Positions 18,833 to 26,530 of a DNA stretch of 64,000 nt are shown here, in pieces. The DNA lies in the NCBI GenBank assembly GCA_016714605.1, contig JADKDL010000012.1, forward strand, positions 1 through 64,000. Direction: 5' to 3'. The first letter of the stretch is position 1; every line of letters begins with the position of its first letter. The notes below the pieces were generated by a model. It saw only the letters and a list, made by a program, of their open reading frames with translations. It searched no databases and was not told the origin of the DNA. Origin of the DNA: Bacteroidales bacterium. Lineage in GTDB: Bacteria > Bacteroidota > Bacteroidia > Bacteroidales > UBA1715. A program made the translations under genes and the position numbers.

Positions 18833-20125
18833 TTGAAAGGAGAGAAATCAACTAAAAATAAATTCCTATTTGTATCAAAATGGGGAGAAATTCTTGACAT
18901 TGCAAATGCAGTGCAACAAGAAGGAAATGAAGTGAGATTGTATATAAAATCAAAACCGAGCAAAGAAATAGGTTTCGGATTTGTAAAAAAAGTTTCTAAA
19001 TGGGAAGATCATACCGACTGGGCCGATATCATAATATTTGATTATTCGGGCTATGGTGCAGTTGCAACCGAGCTTAGAAACTCAGGTAAATTGGTTTTTG
19101 GAGGTACAGAATATACAGATAAGCTGGAAATTGACCGCAACTTTGGTCAAGACGAAATGAAACGTCACAAAGTGAAAATACTTCCTTATCAGGATTTTGA
19201 TAATTTCAAAGACGCAATAGAATACGTTGAAAAAAACCCGAATGCTTATGTATTGAAACCATCGGGAGAAACACAAGATATGAAACACCTTCTCTTTGTT
19301 GGAAACGACGAAAACGGAGACGATGTGAAAAGAGTGCTTCAAGCATACGACAAGTCTTGGGGAGATATGGGTACAATACAACTACAAAGAAAAGTAAATG
19401 GTGTAGAAGTAAGTGTAGCTGCATTTTTCAACGGAAACCAATTTGTATATCCGATAAATATTACCTTCGAACATAAAAAACTTTTTCCCAAAGAATTAGG
19501 CGTTTCTACAGGAGAAATGGGAACAAGTATGTTTTGGACCAACGATAGTCCAATATTTGATGCTACCCTCAAAAAGTTTGAGAACACCCTTGCAAAAGAA
19601 AAATTTGTAGGTCATATAGATATAAATTGTATAGTTAATAATAATGGGATTTATCCATTAGAATTCACCCCTAGATTCGGGTTTCCGCAGATTTTTATCC
19701 AAAGAGCTGGTATTCTAGAACCTATTGGACAGATGTTTATGAAATTAGCGAGAGGCGAAAATTTTAAAATATCTACCAAAAAAGGCTTTCAAGTGGGTGC
19801 ATATATGGTAGTACCTCCTTTCCCCTTTGATGATGATAAAACCTTTAAACTTTTCTCAAAAGATGCAGTTGTAATCTTTAAAAAAGAAATGAAAGAAGGT
19901 ATTCATCCAATGCACTTGAAAAAGGTTAATAACCAATGGCTTATAACCGGAGATATGGGTATAGCACTTTTGGTAACCGGAACAGGCATTACCATGAAAG
20001 ATGCTCAGAAAACTATGTACAATAGAATAAGTAATGTGCTCATTAATCATTCATACTACCGTACTGATATTGGAGACAGATGGCAGGAAGATTCAGATAA
20101 ATTATGGGCTTGGGGTCTATTATAA
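18833..20125 (+). CDS. ATP-grasp enzyme, phosphoribosylglycinamide-synthetase-like
   Basis: A 430-residue ATP-grasp ligase. The central part (about residues 100-300) resembles the ATP-binding core of phosphoribosylamine-glycine ligase (GARS, PurD). It includes YVLKPSGE, the HIDINCIV strand and the metal-binding PLEFTPRFGFPQ segment. The C-terminus has YRTDIGDRW, also GARS-like. The N-terminal domain lacks the GxGGREHA motif of true PurD, and no purine gene is near. It is likely a paralogue with another substrate, ligating an amine or amino acid to a carboxylate. The start is TTG: no ATG or GTG exists between the upstream in-frame TAA at 18797 and the conserved N-terminal strand. Confidence 0.78.
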   Translation: MKGEKSTKNKFLFVSKWGEILDIANAVQQEGNEVRLYIKSKPSKEIGFGFVKKVSKWEDHTDWADIIIFDYSGYGAVATELRNSGKLVFGGTEYTDKLEIDRNFGQDEMKRHKVKILPYQDFDNFKDAIEYVEKNPNAYVLKPSGETQDMKHLLFVGNDENGDDVKRVLQAYDKSWGDMGTIQLQRKVNGVEVSVAAFFNGNQFVYPINITFEHKKLFPKELGVSTGEMGTSMFWTNDSPIFDATLKKFENTLAKEKFVGHIDINCIVNNNGIYPLEFTPRFGFPQIFIQRAGILEPIGQMFMKLARGENFKISTKKGFQVGAYMVVPPFPFDDDKTFKLFSKDAVVIFKKEMKEGIHPMHLKKVNNQWLITGDMGIALLVTGTGITMKDAQKTMYNRISNVLINHSYYRTDIGDRWQEDSDKLWAWGLL

Positions 20126-20284
20126 GAATTTTCTAACACACAGGCATCTCTAAAAACATATAATTCATGCGTTATACAATTTTTGAAAAGTCTAGATTTA
20201 CATTCGGTAAATTCCTGCTCTTCAAAAATTGCTAACTTGACACAAAGGTTTTTGTTATGCCTTAATTATTAATATACTCAAAGC

Positions 20285-20737
20285 ATGAATCTTATAGACA
20301 CAACTGCTGCCCCAACAAACTTTTTCGATATACTTGCGCAAGATTGGCGTGAAGACATTGAATCTATTTGGCACAAGTATGCACAAAGCGCAAAAATTTA
20401 TCTGCTTAACGACGAAAAAGATACTCTTGGTGGCGGAATTGTTTTCTCTACCGTTTCTCCCGACATGGAATATGCAAAAGATGAAGCCCAGGCTTGGTTT
20501 GATAAAGGATACTTATATTTAGGATTTATTTGGATTGCAGAAAATAGAAGAAGCGAAGGCTTAGGATCTATTTGGTTAAAAAAAATATATGAACAATATC
20601 CCAGTACAAAATTCTGGCTTACAATAGAAGATTTAGATTTAATTCATTTCTACAAAAAAAATGGATTCAGATTTGAAAAAAAATTAATAAACAACAATAA
20701 CGAAGAGTGGTTATTGGTCTATGATAGTGAGGTTTAG
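20285..20737 (+). CDS. GNAT family N-acetyltransferase
   Basis: A 150-residue acetyltransferase. The acetyl-CoA-binding region is clear: LGFIWIAENRRSEGLGSIWLKKI (about residues 78-100) is the strand 4-helix 3 P-loop with R-x-x-G-x-G/S. The C-terminal LIHFYKKNGFRFEKK is the usual last motif. The substrate is unknown. It follows the GARS-like gene by 159 bases on the same strand and its stop overlaps the end of the convergent sensor kinase by 4 bases. Confidence 0.85.
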   Translation: MNLIDTTAAPTNFFDILAQDWREDIESIWHKYAQSAKIYLLNDEKDTLGGGIVFSTVSPDMEYAKDEAQAWFDKGYLYLGFIWIAENRRSEGLGSIWLKKIYEQYPSTKFWLTIEDLDLIHFYKKNGFRFEKKLINNNNEEWLLVYDSEV

Positions 20738-22191
20738 CTTAAATGCTCTTTCAGTATATCATGAAATTTTTCTGAATCTTTATAATCAAAAACAAATTCA
20801 TAACAGCCCGTTTCTACAGCAATTTTTTCCAATTCTTTGGTATTAAAAGGTGAAACTGCAACAATTGGTATTTCACCATAAAGTCTTGCTATTCTGCCGG
20901 TTATTTCTTGTGTCAATTTATCGGGTGTTGCAAAATCTATGATAATAAGTTGCGGAAGCACTTTACCTGATAAAATCAACTCCATAGCTTCCAATCCGTT
21001 ATTCACATAGTAAACGGTACTTTTAGTTTCATTTAAAACAGAATGAATAAAATCGAACTGCAAAATAAAATCACCAATCATTAAAACAGTCTTAGAGCTG
21101 TAATCAACTTCCAATTTTGCACCAACCGGTTCAATGCTATCACTTCTGTATAAACTCACCGGGACACTCACATTTACAACGGTGCCTTTATTAGGCTCAG
21201 AATCAATACTGAATTTACCACCCAAAAATGAAATATAGGCAGAGACCAAACGTAATCCTACTCCCAAAATACCTTTATTGAATTTCGGGTATTTACTGTG
21301 CAACTCTTCATTTATTTGGTCTAATTCATTCTTATCTATCCCTTTGCCAGAATCTTTAATGGTAATTATCAATGAGTTGAACTCTAATGCACATGACACG
21401 ATAATAAATCCGGAATTGGTGTTGCTTACCGCATTTGCAACAAGATGGGTTACTGTTTTATATATTTTTTTTCTGTCGGCTACCACCTCAAGAAACTTAT
21501 CAGGAATATTATTTTTTACATATAATTCTATATTTGAATCAGACAATTTAGTCTTGTACTCGTGCAATACCTCATCCATAAAACCAGAGACAGAAAAAAC
21601 TACATCTTCTCTAACCAACTGGTTTGATTTTGCAAACGAAATATCAAGTATATTACCTAATAAATATCTCATTCGCTTTGAGTTTTTCACTACTATATTT
21701 TTGAATATGTTTATTTTATGTGGATCAATCGTAGGATTTTTTACAAGTTCAGAAAAACCAATAATTGAGTGAAGCGGATTTCTTAATTCTTTAGATATGA
21801 AGGTGAAAAAATCGGTCAGGAAAAGTTTATTCTCTTGTGCCAATATAGCATCTGTATTATCAATCCCAATCACCATATATGCTAATGGTGAGGCTGAACT
21901 AGTTAGCCTTTTGAAACGCCATGTAATATGCCTAGAATCTTTATTAATTGTATGCACACTGCTTATTTCAAAGCTTGTGTTTGTTCTGGCTTTTTCAAAT
22001 TGAAACAACTGCTCTTCTTGAAAATTGAGCCTACTTATAAAATTGTTTTTTTCATTTTGATTCAACGGCACATCTTTTTCAAAAAGGGGTGACGCATACA
22101 CAATAGTATAATCAAAATCTAGAACCAATACATAATTATTAGTTGCATCTAATAAAAATTCAACATTATTTCTAACCTCTGATATATTCAT
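20734..22191 (-). CDS. Degenerate hybrid sensor histidine kinase
   Basis: A 485-residue cytosolic protein with three parts. A PAS-like sensor covers about residues 12-120. A HisKA/HATPase pair covers about 125-345. A receiver-like domain covers about 365-485. The ATP-binding boxes look intact: an N box (HLVANAVSNT), a G1 box (DSGKGID) and a G2 box (GVGLRL). But the phospho-acceptor His is replaced: the HisKA motif reads FISKELRNPLHSI with Lys134 where His is expected. The receiver keeps a candidate Asp419 (IIIDFATPD) but has only one N-terminal acidic residue and Asp in place of the conserved Lys. It is probably a pseudokinase, perhaps a scaffold or ATP-driven switch. No partner regulator adjoins it. 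Confidence 0.85.
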   Translation of the reverse strand: MNISEVRNNVEFLLDATNNYVLVLDFDYTIVYASPLFEKDVPLNQNEKNNFISRLNFQEEQLFQFEKARTNTSFEISSVHTINKDSRHITWRFKRLTSSASPLAYMVIGIDNTDAILAQENKLFLTDFFTFISKELRNPLHSIIGFSELVKNPTIDPHKINIFKNIVVKNSKRMRYLLGNILDISFAKSNQLVREDVVFSVSGFMDEVLHEYKTKLSDSNIELYVKNNIPDKFLEVVADRKKIYKTVTHLVANAVSNTNSGFIIVSCALEFNSLIITIKDSGKGIDKNELDQINEELHSKYPKFNKGILGVGLRLVSAYISFLGGKFSIDSEPNKGTVVNVSVPVSLYRSDSIEPVGAKLEVDYSSKTVLMIGDFILQFDFIHSVLNETKSTVYYVNNGLEAMELILSGKVLPQLIIIDFATPDKLTQEITGRIARLYGEIPIVAVSPFNTKELEKIAVETGCYEFVFDYKDSEKFHDILKEHLS

Positions 22192-22416
22192 AGATATAAT
22201 TTAGTTCCCTTATATAGTACACTTAAATGTGTTATAGCCCTTAAAAGTTATCTGCGTAAAAAATAGCATATAAGCTGTAATAGCGATAAATCAAGCCTAA
22301 TAAGTAGTTAAACCCAATGAAAAATGAGCATTAAATTATTTCATTTCAGAGAACTTTCAAACTGCTTGTGTGTTTTATTAGACGGGGGTTTGAGGGGGAA
22401 TACTCATTTTGAAGAA

Positions 22417-22434
22417 AGCTGTAAAATTACAGCT
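22417..22434. promoter_or_regulatory. Perfect 8-bp dyad, operator-like
   Basis: AGCTGTAA and TTACAGCT are separated by AA, a near-palindrome in the gap between the sensor kinase and the next small ORF. It could bind a dimeric regulator. There is no T run, so a terminator is less likely. Confidence 0.3.
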
Positions 22435-22498
22435 GATTAATTGAAACTGAATAAAACAATTCCATGTATCAGTCTAAAAAATCCTTAATATTAAAGCT

Positions 22499-22687
22499 AT
22501 GTTTTCACAATTACTCAAAAGATTATTTAGAAACAGCAAAGAGATTAGTCAGATTCAAGTTACTCATAATGAACTGATAAAAAACCTTTTTGTAGAATTA
22601 AAAGATAATGATAGAATGCTGGAATTTTCACCTATAAGTTTATATGATGATAATTACAGAATAATACATACAATTAATTTCAATTAA
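22499..22687 (+). CDS. Possible small protein, 62 residues
   Basis: A short ORF with an ATG start and a charged, helical N-terminal half (SQLLKRLFRNSKEISQIQ). It has no recognised family, no signal peptide and no clear promoter. It is kept only because it is the one reasonable coding candidate in the 878-base gap between the sensor kinase and the PfkB gene. It may be a chance ORF. Confidence 0.25.
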   Translation: MFSQLLKRLFRNSKEISQIQVTHNELIKNLFVELKDNDRMLEFSPISLYDDNYRIIHTINFN

Positions 22688-22788
22688 TGCAAAGTATTGA
22701 ATTTGTTATTGATACAAAATAAATATTTTATATTTTTAAGACTTTTCATAGTTGTTTTTTAAGTTAGGTTAGGTTAGTTAATTTTTGT

Positions 22789-22853
22789 AACCGCAAGTGA
22801 AGTACATGGATTTGTGTGCAAATGGGGTGATTAAAGCACTTGCGGTTTTTTTT
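22789..22853 (+). ncRNA. Candidate small structured RNA ending in a terminator
   Basis: An 11-bp perfect stem (22789-22799 with 22837-22847) is followed by a T run. Inside its 37-nt loop is a second helix, ATTTG-TGTG-CAAAT. The two nested helices plus the T tract look like the 3' end of a small RNA. No gene lies directly upstream on the plus strand except the doubtful 62-residue ORF. It could also be just that ORF's terminator with an unusually long loop. Confidence 0.45.
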
Positions 22854-22960
22854 CTTTCAACATACCTTTTGAAAAACAAAAAAAAACACAAACTATTTAT
22901 TTTTAAGATATTTATTTCCTGCTTTGAGAGGAAATGAAATTTTCATAGTATGCTGCTTAA

Positions 22961-23036
22961 TATGAGTCATCGGGGGTGCCAACTGTCAAACCCAAAATCT
23001 GAGATACTTATTTGGGAGCTAAGCTCTCGATGACCA
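22961..23036. other. Structured element with terminal inverted repeats
   Basis: About 75 bases with clearly higher GC than their surroundings. An outer pair GTCATCG/CGATGAC (22966-22972 with 23028-23034) encloses CCCAAA/TTTGGG (22991-22996 with 23011-23016) and GAGC/GCTC (23016-23019 with 23023-23026). It lies just after the PfkB stop. It could be a structured RNA, a REP-like element or a small mobile-element relic. Confidence 0.4.
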
Positions 23037-23069
23037 TTATTTAATTGTTGATAAAACCCAACCAAACTG

Positions 23070-23984
23070 CTATTTAGATACTTCGCGTATACTTTGAGCA
23101 AAATCAAAATCAATAAAATTATCAAAACTTTGACAGACATTTCCGGCAAAGGAAATACCGAGTTCTAAAATATCGTGCAATAAAGCTTGATTATTAATTA
23201 GTAAGTCAATTGTCGAAATAGAATGCTCTTTAAGCATATAAAGTATGGCTGCAGTAAAATTATCGCCTGCTCCTATGGTACTTAATGGTATAATATTCAT
23301 AGCTTTACTATCAAACATTGATTTTGAGGTATGAACCTCAGCACCTTCTTTATTTTTGGTATAAAACAACACCTTTTCACCGCCTATTTTCTCAAATACA
23401 GATGAACCTAAGCTTTCATTATATATTGCTGCAAAATCATCATCAGAACCTTTAACTATATGAGCTATTGCAATATTCTCTCTCATTAAAGCAACTAGCT
23501 TTTCTTTATCATCAGTTGATTTAATTCTAACATTGGGGTCATAAATTATTATAGCACCTTCATTTCGAGCAGAAATAAGAAACTCCATAAGCTGCTGTCT
23601 TATTTGCATATTTACAGCAAATGATGATGAAAATATAATTACATCGCCTCGTTTTATTATGGGCAAGGTAAGTTTTCTCTGTAAAGGCAAATTTTTATGA
23701 AAAATATACGAAGCATCATTCTGTTCATTAAGAAAAGCAAGTGCTATAGAAGTATTACAATCATAACGAGTTATGTAATCTGTATTAACGTTATTATCGG
23801 CAAGAAAATCAATAATAATCTGAGCTACATAATCATTTCCAAGTTCAGAAATAAAGCAAACGTCTTTCGCCACTCGTCCTACCGACACCGAAGTATTTAA
23901 TGCAGAACCTCCGGGAAGAGATTTTTGAGGAATAGCATTTTTAAATACAATATCATAGACGGTTTCTCCTAAAGTATAAATCAT
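23070..23984 (-). CDS. PfkB-family carbohydrate kinase, fructokinase-like
   Basis: A 304-residue sugar kinase of the ribokinase/PfkB fold. The substrate-binding N-terminal motif PGGSALNTSVSVGRVA is present (about residues 24-39). The C-terminal signature STIGAGDNFTAAILY carries the catalytic Asp (about residue 243). It most resembles bacterial fructokinases, but the sugar is uncertain. There is no sugar transporter or regulator beside it. A strong hairpin ends only 3 bases before its ATG, which may limit translation or mark the end of the upstream transcript. Confidence 0.88.
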   Translation of the reverse strand: MIYTLGETVYDIVFKNAIPQKSLPGGSALNTSVSVGRVAKDVCFISELGNDYVAQIIIDFLADNNVNTDYITRYDCNTSIALAFLNEQNDASYIFHKNLPLQRKLTLPIIKRGDVIIFSSSFAVNMQIRQQLMEFLISARNEGAIIIYDPNVRIKSTDDKEKLVALMRENIAIAHIVKGSDDDFAAIYNESLGSSVFEKIGGEKVLFYTKNKEGAEVHTSKSMFDSKAMNIIPLSTIGAGDNFTAAILYMLKEHSISTIDLLINNQALLHDILELGISFAGNVCQSFDNFIDFDFAQSIREVSK

Positions 23985-23985
23985 A

Positions 23986-24020
23986 AAAAAAAGGTATATT
24001 TATTTCAAATATACCTTTTT
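23986..24020 (-). terminator. Hairpin directly upstream of the PfkB start
   Basis: A perfect 13-bp stem (23988-24000 with 24008-24020) is followed on the minus strand by further Ts, then the PfkB ATG. It is probably the terminator of the 67-residue gene at 24078. Because it covers the ribosome-binding region of the PfkB gene it may also control its translation. Confidence 0.65.
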
Positions 24021-24077
24021 ATCTCTTACAAAAGAAACTCTGTAAATAGAGAATTTCTTTACATTACTCAAAAAGAA

Positions 24078-24281
24078 CTACCCTTTTACCAAACCTTCTT
24101 TATAATAAAAGAGTTCATGAATATCATCATGGAATTTACTGTTGAAATTGGTTTCTAGCCAAATTTTTAGTTTGCCAATTTCGTGAGCATCTAAATACAT
24201 TAAAGATTTCTCTAATTCTTTTTTGAATAATGTTCTGTCAAAACTTAGTTTAAGCAAAACTGTCTTAGTGTATTCGAACAT
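24078..24281 (-). CDS. Small conserved-looking hypothetical protein, 67 residues
   Basis: A 67-residue cytosolic protein, MFEYTKTVLLKLSFDRTLF at the start, helical and charged. Short proteins with this kind of opening are familiar from Bacteroidota genomes, but I know no function. It has a good ATG, its own terminator hairpin 60 bases after the stop, and an AT-rich 231-base gap upstream. No motif suggesting metal, nucleic acid or membrane binding is seen. Confidence 0.65.
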   Translation of the reverse strand: MFEYTKTVLLKLSFDRTLFKKELEKSLMYLDAHEIGKLKIWLETNFNSKFHDDIHELFYYKEGLVKG

Positions 24282-24482
24282 AATTTTGTAAGAATAAATA
24301 ATTTATATCACATGTCATGACTTCCATAGTCACTTATATAAATATACGAAAAAGGATATATTTTTGTTGTTTTGTCGCTTCTTAAAATTCAAAAAAAAAT
24401 ATAAAAAAAGCTCTTTTATAAAATTCAATTATTGTTTTAAAATTATCTACAATAAGAATTCATTTAAAAACTCAAAAAATCG

Positions 24483-24490
24483 TACTTTTG
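24483..24490 (+). promoter_or_regulatory. -7 promoter box of the nucleoid-associated gene
   Basis: TACTTTTG fits the Bacteroidota TAnnTTTG element and lies 22 bases before the ATG at 24513. No -33 TTG is seen at the right distance. Confidence 0.45.
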
Positions 24491-24512
24491 CAAAATATAA
24501 ATATTAAGAAAC

Positions 24513-25559
24513 ATGTTCAATTTTTCCGAAACCAAGATAAAAAAACTAATTGTTCATAGTATTGGTAATAAAGCTGAAGAACAAGGAATTATTCTTTCAA
24601 ATTCAGAGATTGAAATTAAAGACGAAGCGGTAGAAAATATATTACTGAGTTATTTTCTAAAATCATTTAAAACCGATGAATTTTATCATTTTGATCTTGA
24701 ACAAGAAGCTACTTCGCTTGAGGTAATGAATAGTGTAAGTAATATTTTTGAAAATGAAGATGAGTTCTACGTTCAATCTGCTAATATTGCAAACCACTTA
24801 TATGAAGTTTCTGTTCACCCCAACATAAAAAGAGGCGAACTCTATTTTGTACACCTTACCAATTGTCTGGTAGGCGACGTTAGAACCGATGCTATTGGTA
24901 TTTTTAAATCGGAAAATAAAGATACCTATATTAAAATATTTCAACAGAATGACTCTTTTGAAATTGGTTGCGATAATGGAATTAATATCAATAAATTAGA
25001 TAAAGGTTGTTTACTTTTTAATGTCTATGCAGATCAAGGTTATAAAATAAGTATCATTGATAAAACGAATGCAAACAAAGAAGCGCTTTACTGGAAAGAA
25101 GATTTTCTAAAAGTGTTGCCATGGGAAGATAACTATTTCATAACCAGTAACTTTCTAGATTTATGTAAAGCTTTTGGCGAACAAGTTCTTACCGAAGATA
25201 ATAATGTTGAGAGAACCGAAAAGATTGACTTTATGAATAAATCTATAGATTTCTTTAAAGACAATAAAGAGTTTACTATAGATCGTTTCAACAATAAAGT
25301 TATTAGTAATGACGAGGTTGTAAATGAGTTTAAAAACTATATTATAGACATAGCTGCTGAAAGAAATTTTATGCCTCCCGAACAATTCAGTATTTCTGAA
25401 AATGCAGTAAAAAATTCTAAAAAATATTTCAAGTCGGTTATAAAATTAGACAAGAACTTTCATGTTTATGTACACTCAAAATCAGAATTTATAGAAAAAG
25501 GGTACGACGATTTAAGAAAACTTAAATATTACAAACTCTATTTTGATAGCGAAAGTTAA
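24513..25559 (+). CDS. Nucleoid-associated protein, NdpA/YejK family
   Basis: A 348-residue member of the 37-kDa nucleoid-associated protein family (PF04245). The N-terminus opens with KIKKLIVHSIGNKAEEQGI, the characteristic first motif, and the middle has HPNIKRGELYFVHL and WKEDFLKVLP. The family binds DNA and is found in the nucleoid of E. coli, though its exact job there is unclear. In other phyla, relatives also turn up next to defence or plasmid genes; here the neighbours are ordinary metabolic genes. It is a single-gene unit, convergent with aguB. Confidence 0.88.
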   Translation: MFNFSETKIKKLIVHSIGNKAEEQGIILSNSEIEIKDEAVENILLSYFLKSFKTDEFYHFDLEQEATSLEVMNSVSNIFENEDEFYVQSANIANHLYEVSVHPNIKRGELYFVHLTNCLVGDVRTDAIGIFKSENKDTYIKIFQQNDSFEIGCDNGININKLDKGCLLFNVYADQGYKISIIDKTNANKEALYWKEDFLKVLPWEDNYFITSNFLDLCKAFGEQVLTEDNNVERTEKIDFMNKSIDFFKDNKEFTIDRFNNKVISNDEVVNEFKNYIIDIAAERNFMPPEQFSISENAVKNSKKYFKSVIKLDKNFHVYVHSKSEFIEKGYDDLRKLKYYKLYFDSES

Positions 25560-25578
25560 TATTTTTAAAACAGAAAAC

Positions 25579-26466
25579 TTAATCTAAATATCTCTTTGTA
25601 ATATTGCCGAATGCGTCTATGCGTCTGTCTCTAAAGAAAGGCCACATGCGCCTTACGGTTTCGGTGCGCAATAAATCAAGACTAATAACCTGATTTATTT
25701 CTTTAGAATTAGGAGCTTGGAATAGTATTTCGCCTTGAGGACCGGCAACAAAGCTGTTTCCCCAGAATTCTATGCCGTTAGTCACCGCAGAAGGATCTGG
25801 CTCGTAGCCACAGCGGTTTACACTTATTACATGCAGACCATTTGCCACAGCATGAGCTCGCTGAGCAATCATCCAAGCATCGGTTTGCCTTTGTTTTTCC
25901 TCAGCAGCATCGGTAGATTCCCAACCTATTGCAGTAGGATAAATAAGCAGCTCTGCTCCTGCCAAAGCCATAAGTCTCGCTGCCTCCGGATACCATTGAT
26001 CCCAACAAACAAGCACCCCTAATTTACCTAAAGATGTTTGAATTGGTGTAAAACCCAAATCGCCGGGAGTAAAATAAAATTTCTCGTAATATGCAGGATC
26101 GTCGGGGATGTGCATTTTTCTGTATTTTCCTGCTATTGAGCCATCAGAATCAAAAACTACTGCTGTATTGTGATACAACCCAGGCGCACGTTTTTCGAAT
26201 AATGAGGTAACTAATACAATCTTTGCCGATTTTGCTATTTCTGAATAATATGCTGTTTCTGCTCCGGGTATTGTAACTGCAAGATCGAAATTTTCAGGAC
26301 TTTCGGTTTGACAGAAATACAAACTATCATGCAACTCCTGCAAAACTACCAACTGCGCCCCTTTTTCGGCACAAGCTAGAATATTTGCTTTTAACTTACT
26401 TCTATTTAATACTATATCGGCAGTATTTGACTGCTGTACAATTCCAACGTTTAACATAAAAAACAC
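25579..26466 (-). CDS. aguB: N-carbamoylputrescine amidase
   Basis: AguB hydrolyses N-carbamoylputrescine to putrescine, CO2 and ammonia. The 295-residue nitrilase-superfamily protein has the full Glu-Lys-Cys triad: Glu44 (QELHDSLYF), Lys117 (YRKMHIPDD) and Cys154 (LVCWDQWYPEAA). The substrate-specific stretch HIPDDPAYYEKFYFTPGD matches plant and bacterial AguB enzymes. A second ATG three codons in is an equally good start. It lies 64 bases after aguA on the same strand, so the two form a putrescine operon working on agmatine. Confidence 0.95.
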   Translation of the reverse strand: MFFMLNVGIVQQSNTADIVLNRSKLKANILACAEKGAQLVVLQELHDSLYFCQTESPENFDLAVTIPGAETAYYSEIAKSAKIVLVTSLFEKRAPGLYHNTAVVFDSDGSIAGKYRKMHIPDDPAYYEKFYFTPGDLGFTPIQTSLGKLGVLVCWDQWYPEAARLMALAGAELLIYPTAIGWESTDAAEEKQRQTDAWMIAQRAHAVANGLHVISVNRCGYEPDPSAVTNGIEFWGNSFVAGPQGEILFQAPNSKEINQVISLDLLRTETVRRMWPFFRDRRIDAFGNITKRYLD

Positions 26467-26530
26467 CTTTTTATCTGTTCAAATCTACTAAAAAAATAGT
26501 AGTAAACAATTGTTTCTATCGGTAACAATT

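Noticed and set aside
22970..23012. A TPP (THI-box) riboswitch, because GGGGTGCC and CTGAGAT occur 22 bases apart.
   Set aside because: The GGC before TGAGA, the ACCC strand and the CCTGAT...GGATAAT..CCAGCG half are absent. On the plus strand it would lead antisense into the PfkB gene, with no thiamine gene nearby.
22967..23149. A 60-codon minus-strand ORF overlapping the PfkB 3' end.
   Set aside because: Its first part is an out-of-frame reading of the PfkB gene and the rest runs through the structured element; no support for a real protein.
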